Made by a program: the position numbers and the translations under genes
Shown here: positions 6,831-10,189 of the stretch, in pieces
Layout: each line of letters opens with the position of its first letter
How positions within the stretch are numbered: the first letter of the stretch is position 1
NCBI GenBank assembly: GCA_900549065.1
Contig: URNC01000070.1
Span: 1-10,189, forward strand
DNA: 10,189 nt
Origin: an uncultured Collinsella sp.
GTDB taxonomy: Bacteria > Actinomycetota > Coriobacteriia > Coriobacteriales > Coriobacteriaceae
Direction of reading: 5' to 3'
The notes under the pieces: model-generated
Seen by the model: the letters and a program-made list of their open reading frames with translations, nothing else
Told to the model about the DNA's origin: nothing
Database searches by the model: none

Positions 6831-7722
6831 GCCCAAGGAGACCAGCGGGCAACAGCCCGACTCCTCGTTTATCCAGCTCGATGATCCAAAGCAAAAGGGC
6901 GCCGCTTCGGCGGCGTCCGCCTCTCGTCGCAAGGCGCTCCTTGGCGTTCTTGCTGCCGCGTGCACCATTCTGATCGTCGTCTCGCTGGGCTTCGTCCATC
7001 CTTCCGAGAGCGGCGCCTGGTCCATTGACTGGATCGTTCAGACCGTGACGGGGGAGAGCGTCGTCGCCAAGGACACCAAGGGGTCTGGCTCGTCTACCGC
7101 TTCGGGCGAGGCCAGTTCCAAGGATTCCAAATCTTCGAATGATGCAAAAGACGAGCCCAAGGGTTCGAACGACGCCAAGGACGATTCCGAGTCTTCAAAC
7201 AAGGAATCGGACAAAAACTCGGATAGCAAGAAGTCCGAGGACCGGGGCGGCAAGAAGTCTGGCGATAAATCCGCTGCCCAAAATACGGGAGCCGGTGATA
7301 CTTCCAATGCGTCTGGCGGTGCTTCTTCGGGCGGTGGCCAGTCGTCTGATGGAGCCTCATCCTCTAATGGTGGAAACGCCTCCTCGGGCAGCCAAAGCGG
7401 CTCACAGGAGTCCAACTACGTTACGGTGACGGTTTCGGTCACATCGAGCGCTGTGGGCAATCCCGTGTCCTCTGGCGGCACCTTTACCTTTAACGAAGGC
7501 GCCACCGTTTACGATGCCCTGTGCGCGCTGGGCCTTTCTGTCAACGCACACGGCTCATCGTACGGCACGTATGTTTCTGCGATTGGTGGTTTGGCCGAGA
7601 AACAGTACGGCGGCACGAGCGGCTGGATGTACTCCGTCAACGGCACAACGCCCATGACGGCCTGCAGTAACTACGTTCTCTCCAATGGCGACAACGTCGT
7701 TTGGTATTACGTAACGGGCTAG
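6820..7722 (+). CDS. Membrane-anchored protein with one C-terminal DUF4430 domain
   Basis: A protein of 300 residues. ATG 6820 is preferred: AAGGG (6807-6811) sits about eight bases upstream. A GTG at 6811 in the same frame is the alternative. It overlaps the end of the preceding gene by 11 bases, so the two are translationally coupled and share the riboswitch. Residues 1-38 are polar and end in SRRK. A single membrane helix (39-59, LLGVLAAACTILIVVSLGFV) acts as an uncleaved anchor with the rest outside. A long Ser/Lys/Asp/Gly-rich stalk covers about 75-198. The DUF4430 domain (199-300) has the classic signatures TFNEGATVYDAL, GWMYSVNG and a final NGDNVVWYYV strand, and the protein ends with the domain. 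It is the mirror image of its neighbour, which anchors by its C-terminus. A role in binding or relaying corrinoid near the membrane is inferred from domain and regulation. Confidence 0.9.
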   Translation: MPDKPKETSGQQPDSSFIQLDDPKQKGAASAASASRRKALLGVLAAACTILIVVSLGFVHPSESGAWSIDWIVQTVTGESVVAKDTKGSGSSTASGEASSKDSKSSNDAKDEPKGSNDAKDDSESSNKESDKNSDSKKSEDRGGKKSGDKSAAQNTGAGDTSNASGGASSGGGQSSDGASSSNGGNASSGSQSGSQESNYVTVTVSVTSSAVGNPVSSGGTFTFNEGATVYDALCALGLSVNAHGSSYGTYVSAIGGLAEKQYGGTSGWMYSVNGTTPMTACSNYVLSNGDNVVWYYVTG

Positions 7723-7744
7723 AGGCCTCGACATAGCGCGCCAG

Positions 7745-7782
7745 ACGGGCGGTTCGGACCAACATCCGGACCGCCCGTTTTT
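7745..7782 (+). terminator. Strong terminator of the DUF4430 operon
   Basis: A 13-bp stem pairs 7745-7757 (ACGGGCGGTTCGG) with 7766-7778 (CCGGACCGCCCGT, one G-U pair) around an eight-base loop. It is followed by TTTTT (7778-7782). It lies 22 bases after the stop codon and ends the two-gene surface operon. Confidence 0.92.
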
Positions 7783-7820
7783 CATGCGAATGGGACTGGG
7801 TCGCCGGGTCTCTCGGCAAA

Positions 7821-7855
7821 CAAAAAACCGGTTGGAACGGGAATTCCAACCGGTT
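7821..7855 (-). terminator. Terminator of the downstream GtrA-family gene (minus strand)
   Basis: A perfect 12-bp inverted repeat, AACCGGTTGGAA (7826-7837) with TTCCAACCGGTT (7844-7855), has a six-base loop. Read on the minus strand the stem is followed by TTTTTTG (7827-7821), an ideal T-run. It sits 26 bases after the GtrA stop and faces the operon terminator at 7745-7782 in a convergent arrangement. Confidence 0.92.
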
Positions 7856-7881
7856 ATACATTCAAGCAAATAGTGAATCGA

Positions 7882-8289
7882 CTACGACCGTGCGCCCTCG
7901 AGGAAGAAGCGGCGGCTGAAGTAGTTGTACCAGGTGACGAGGAACGTGGCGATGGCCTTCATGGCTTGGTAGCCGATGCTCAAAAACGTGACGCCCACAA
8001 ACATGTACAGGTCGTTGAGGCCCAGGCCGATCACCGACAGGATGGTGAAGATCGTGAACTCGCGCTTGCGGCTCATGCCTTCGCGGTGGTCGAACACGTA
8101 CTTCATGCTGAGCCAGTAGTTGACCACGACAGACGTGATAAACGAAACCGTGGTGCTCATCAAAAAGTCGAGGTGGAACAGCTCGACGAGCGCAATGAGC
8201 ATGCCCCAGTCGATGCCAAAGGAGATAAGACCCACGACAGCAAACTTGAGGAACTGCTTGGTATGAGGTTGTGCCAGCGCCTTGCGCAC
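7882..8289 (-). CDS. GtrA-family polytopic membrane protein (copy 1)
   Basis: A protein of 135 residues with four predicted membrane helices (about 14-36, 43-61, 78-101, 103-123) and positively charged loops, the usual size and topology of GtrA/DPMS-type proteins. The family is thought to help move prenyl-linked sugars across the membrane for cell-surface glycosylation, based on Shigella GtrA and mycobacterial arabinogalactan work. The loop KYVFDHREGMSRKREF (63-78) and the tail RRFFLEG are shared almost unchanged with the second copy. The start is GTG at 8289 with only a weak GGA nine bases upstream; the frame is open further upstream to a stop, but without a better start. No glycosyltransferase is adjacent in the window. 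An AT-rich region and inverted repeat lie upstream, so it probably has its own promoter. Confidence 0.9.
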   Translation of the reverse strand: MRKALAQPHTKQFLKFAVVGLISFGIDWGMLIALVELFHLDFLMSTTVSFITSVVVNYWLSMKYVFDHREGMSRKREFTIFTILSVIGLGLNDLYMFVGVTFLSIGYQAMKAIATFLVTWYNYFSRRFFLEGARS

Positions 8290-8310
8290 GTAATCACATC
8301 CAATGCGTTG

Positions 8311-8418
8311 ATGAATCGAGCAGAGGATACTTTAGAGCTTTTACAAGGGAAACGTAAGGTCTTTGCCAAGAACTATATGAACTCGCCAAATTTTCAAGAG
8401 CTAATCCGCAAACGTTGA
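8311..8418 (+). CDS. Questionable AT-rich 35-residue ORF in the gap between GtrA genes
   Basis: ATG 8311 to TGA 8418 encodes a basic, soluble-looking 35-residue peptide (begins MNRAEDTLELLQGKRK, ends QELIRKR). Its amino-acid make-up looks protein-like, but the codons are far less G/C-rich at third positions than the neighbours and no ribosome site precedes the ATG. It overlaps the presumed promoter region of the minus-strand GtrA gene and contains part of an inverted repeat. It could be a remnant of a decayed gene, a small peptide gene, or chance. I favour chance or a remnant. Confidence 0.15.
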   Translation: MNRAEDTLELLQGKRKVFAKNYMNSPNFQELIRKR

Positions 8419-8425
8419 AAATTTG
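8372..8425 (-). promoter_or_regulatory. Perfect 11-bp inverted repeat and possible promoter upstream of GtrA copy 1
   Basis: CAAATTTTCAA (8387-8397) and TTGAAAATTTG (8415-8425) form a perfect inverted repeat with 17 bases between. On the minus strand the proximal arm contains TTGAAA (-35-like, 8397-8392), followed after 14 bases by TATAGT (-10-like, 8377-8372). The spacing is shorter than ideal. The arrangement would suit a dimeric regulator binding over the -35, but it may also be a hairpin. The transcript would have a leader of about 75 bases. Confidence 0.4.
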
Positions 8426-8437
8426 CCCGTAAACGAG

Positions 8438-8487
8438 CGGCACCCACGGACGATACTGCGCTGAGCGCACGTCGTCCGTGGGCGCCG
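8438..8487 (-). terminator. Long hairpin after GtrA copy 2, likely minus-strand terminator
   Basis: A 16-bp stem with a single mismatch (8438-8453 with 8472-8487) encloses a further short TGCGC/GCGCA stem, giving a very stable hairpin. It starts 21 bases after the stop of the second GtrA gene. The minus-strand sequence beyond it has only GTTTACGGGCAAATTTT, not a clean T-run, so the termination call is moderate. On the plus strand nothing T-rich follows. Confidence 0.55.
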
Positions 8488-8508
8488 TAATGCTGCAGGG
8501 GTTTCGAG

Positions 8509-8904
8509 CTATTTTGTCTCGTCGCCCTCCAGGAAGATTTTTCGGGTCACAAAGTTGTAGACCATGACAAGCGCGGTGGCGCAGATCTTGGCGATATTGG
8601 CCTCGAGTCCCAGGCCGGCGTTGAGCGCCAGCACGATGCCGTCGTTGAGCACCAAACCGATCACGGACAGCACGACAAAGATGATGAACTCGCGGCGGCG
8701 GCTCATGCCTTCCTTGTGCGCAAACACGTATTTCATGCTGGCGAGGTAGTTAAAGATGAGCGAGACGATAAAGCCGCTGGTGTTGGCGATTAGGATGTTG
8801 AGGCCCAGACCGTAGTGGAGCAGATTCATAATGCCAAAGTCGATAACCGTGGCAATGACACCGACGACGCCAAATTTCATGATCTGCGCAAGGAGCTTTT
8901 GCAT
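8509..8904 (-). CDS. GtrA-family polytopic membrane protein (copy 2)
   Basis: A protein of 131 residues from ATG 8904, which has AAGG (8916-8913) about eight bases upstream. This start matches the length and N-terminus of copy 1 (MRKALAQ against MQKLLAQ). The frame stays open to a TTG at 8967, which would add 21 residues but has poor start context and runs through an intercistronic hairpin. Four membrane helices lie at about 10-31, 36-56, 73-95 and 98-120. The conserved loop KYVFAHKEGMSRRREF and the tail RKIFLEG mark it as a paralogue of copy 1. The gene follows fbp by 78 bases on the same strand and may be cotranscribed with it. The family role is inferred as in copy 1: prenyl-phosphate-sugar handling at the membrane. 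Confidence 0.9.
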   Translation of the reverse strand: MQKLLAQIMKFGVVGVIATVIDFGIMNLLHYGLGLNILIANTSGFIVSLIFNYLASMKYVFAHKEGMSRRREFIIFVVLSVIGLVLNDGIVLALNAGLGLEANIAKICATALVMVYNFVTRKIFLEGDETK

Positions 8905-8921
8905 GGTACCTGCCTTAAGCT

Positions 8922-8976
8922 GGCGCCGAAGCGCCGCGGGGATGACAAACTCAGCAAGTTTAGCCAATCCCCGCGG
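8922..8976 (-). other. Intercistronic hairpins between fbp and GtrA copy 2
   Basis: A perfect 9-bp inverted repeat (CCGCGGGGA 8934-8942, TCCCCGCGG 8968-8976) encloses an inner AAACT/AGTTT stem. Next to it, and partly overlapping, is GGCGC-UUCG-GCGCC on the minus strand (8935-8922), a C(UUCG)G tetraloop hairpin six bases before the AAGG ribosome site. No T-run follows either stem, so they look more like processing, stability or translation elements than a terminator. They may also be chance in GC-rich DNA. Confidence 0.4.
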
Positions 8977-8982
8977 GTGGTG

Positions 8983-10140
8983 CTAGGCGCGCTCCTCGAT
9001 AGCACCGTTTCTATATGCATCGAGCAGCTGGCGCAGGTCTTGGATTTGGCTGCGGATCTTGGCGCCAGTATCGGTGTCGCTCACCATGCGGCGACGGTCC
9101 GCTTGGTCAAAACGGTTGGTCTCGCTTTCGATGTCCACGTTGCGCGTGAGTGCCTCGGCAACCGTCGTAAAGGCCCGGTGCGACTTGAGGCGGCAGCCGC
9201 GCGAGCTCGAGATGAGCGTATAGCCGGCGATGCCCGTCTTGGGATGGTAAGCGCGGCAGAAGCCGCCATCGATGACCAGCAGCTTGCCCTCGGCGCGGAT
9301 GGGCTGCTCGCCCTTGGTGGTTTTAACGGGCGTGTGGCCGTTGATGATGTGGCCGGTCGGCGAGCATGCCATGGGCGCGACGCCAAACTCGCGCATGATG
9401 TCGTCGCAGACCGAGGGCGACTTGGTAAGCGTAAAGTACGGGTCCATCGGCTCGACCCAGGTGCTCTTATCGGCGATATAGGCGCGCTCAAAGGTACGCA
9501 CCAGGCGTCCGCTGGCGGGTGAATTGAAGCCAATCCACAGGTACCACATCCAGTCGAGGGCATCGCGGTCGCCCACGCGCCACGCGCGGCGGGCGATGTG
9601 GTCGCAAAAATCGAGATAATCGCGGCCAGCGTGCCAGGTGCCCAGGCAGTTCATGCTGCTAAAGGTGCCGTCTTCGTTGAGCGGAACGCAGCCGTGGAAG
9701 AGCAGGTTGCCGTTGGCGACCTTGTACATCGAGCCGTGGGTGTAGAGGAAATCGATATGGCGATGCAGGTGATCGGCGGTGACAAACTCGGACACGAGCT
9801 TGTCGATGATGTGCTGCTCCTGAGACGTGAGCGTGTAAGGGTCCGCCGGGTCGACGGTGGGGAAGTCGTTGGTCGTGAGCGGCCACACGCTGCCGTCGGC
9901 GAGCGTGACCGTGCCGGTGTCGTGGTCGATCTTGTCGAGTAACAGGCGGTCGGTCATATCGAACTCGGGGTGGCGCTGGATAATCTGGCCCTCGAGCTTA
10001 AAGAGCAGCACGTTGATGGCCTTGATCAGCGGGGTGATGGACTCACCGGCGGTGTAGGTGGCATCGGCAAAGGCGACAAGCTCACGCAGCGAGATGCCGT
10101 AGTCGTTCTCCAGGATCTCGTAGTTGTCGTAGCGTAGGTT
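8983..10140 (-). CDS. fbp: Class III fructose-1,6-bisphosphatase, C-terminal part (5' end cut by the library)
   Basis: The last 385 or so residues of an FBPase_2 family enzyme, which hydrolyses fructose-1,6-bisphosphate to fructose-6-phosphate in gluconeogenesis. Recognisable family segments are HIDFLYTHGSMYKV, GNLLFHGCVPLNEDGTF, LWIGFNSPASGR, IINGHTPVKTTKGEQPI and LLVIDGGFCRAYHPKTGIAGY. Members are about 640-670 residues long, so roughly 270 N-terminal residues, including the first metallophosphatase metal-ligand motifs, are missing beyond the window. The frame runs on into the adapter as MYKRQ, which is artefact: true coding stops at 10140. The gene ends with TAG (8985-8983), and no terminator lies between it and the GtrA gene. 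Confidence 0.93.
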   Translation of the reverse strand, partial: NLRYDNYEILENDYGISLRELVAFADATYTAGESITPLIKAINVLLFKLEGQIIQRHPEFDMTDRLLLDKIDHDTGTVTLADGSVWPLTTNDFPTVDPADPYTLTSQEQHIIDKLVSEFVTADHLHRHIDFLYTHGSMYKVANGNLLFHGCVPLNEDGTFSSMNCLGTWHAGRDYLDFCDHIARRAWRVGDRDALDWMWYLWIGFNSPASGRLVRTFERAYIADKSTWVEPMDPYFTLTKSPSVCDDIMREFGVAPMACSPTGHIINGHTPVKTTKGEQPIRAEGKLLVIDGGFCRAYHPKTGIAGYTLISSSRGCRLKSHRAFTTVAEALTRNVDIESETNRFDQADRRRMVSDTDTGAKIRSQIQDLRQLLDAYRNGAIEERA

Positions 10141-10189
10141 CTGTCTCTTATACACATCTGACGCTGCCGACGAAGGCTTAGGTGTAGAT
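10141..10189. other. Nextera (Tn5) library adapter, i5 side
   Basis: Bases 10141-10159 are the Tn5 mosaic end, 10160-10173 complete the Nextera read-1 adapter, 10174-10181 are an 8-base index and 10182-10189 begin the P5 primer. On the minus strand it adds the artefact residues MYKRQ to the fbp frame. Together with the left adapter it shows that the window is one complete tagmented library molecule or its assembly. Confidence 0.98.

Noticed and set aside
7873..8289. Plus-strand ORF covering GtrA copy 1
   Set aside because: It is charged and patternless opposite a clear four-helix GtrA protein; only its last 35 codons lie outside that gene and are listed separately as doubtful.
8905..8967. 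TTG start at 8967 extending GtrA copy 2 by 21 residues
   Set aside because: ATG 8904 has a ribosome site at proper distance and aligns with the start of copy 1, while the TTG has neither.

Overview
The window is a cloned or assembled piece of a GC-rich bacterial chromosome with strong G/C third-position preference. The gene set suggests a gut Actinobacterium of the Coriobacteriia, most like Collinsella. It includes large secreted DUF4430 proteins, a class III fructose-1,6-bisphosphatase, paired GtrA proteins and a UbiB-like kinase. The assignment rests on style and gene content only. Both ends (1-49 and 10141-10189) are Nextera/Tn5 library adapters with index bases. Genomic DNA therefore runs only from about 50 to 10140, and the outermost genes are cut by the library, not by biology.

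Layout, left to right. (1) 52-222: the C-terminal end of an unrecognised + strand protein. (2) 371-2559: a two-gene + strand operon of a small phasin-like helical protein and a UbiB/ABC1 (AarF) atypical kinase with two C-terminal membrane helices, closed by a hairpin terminator. (3) 2637-7782: the most interesting unit. A cobalamin riboswitch leader precedes a giant secreted, membrane-anchored protein of about 1279 residues. It has four DUF4430 domains (related to the transcobalamin/intrinsic factor C-terminal domain), a PQQ-like beta-propeller, an InlB-type B-repeat and a charged stalk. Translationally coupled to it is a second protein with an N-terminal membrane anchor, a stalk and one C-terminal DUF4430 domain. 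A strong terminator ends the unit. (4) 7821-10140, minus strand: the 3' part of fbp (class III FBPase), then a GtrA-family gene, then a second GtrA-family gene with its own AT-rich upstream region. Hairpins follow both GtrA genes.

Interpretation. The riboswitch ties the DUF4430 pair to cobalamin supply, and DUF4430 is the bacterial relative of the beta domain that closes over cobalamin in animal B12 carriers. The pair is best read as a B12-repressed cell-surface corrinoid capture system of a Gram-positive cell. The first protein would be tethered at its C-terminus and the second at its N-terminus, both with long wall-spanning linkers. The propeller adds a possible parallel with BtuG, the Bacteroidetes surface B12-binding propeller. 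Binding itself is not shown by sequence. The rest of the window (kinase operon, fbp, GtrA genes) looks like ordinary chromosomal background.
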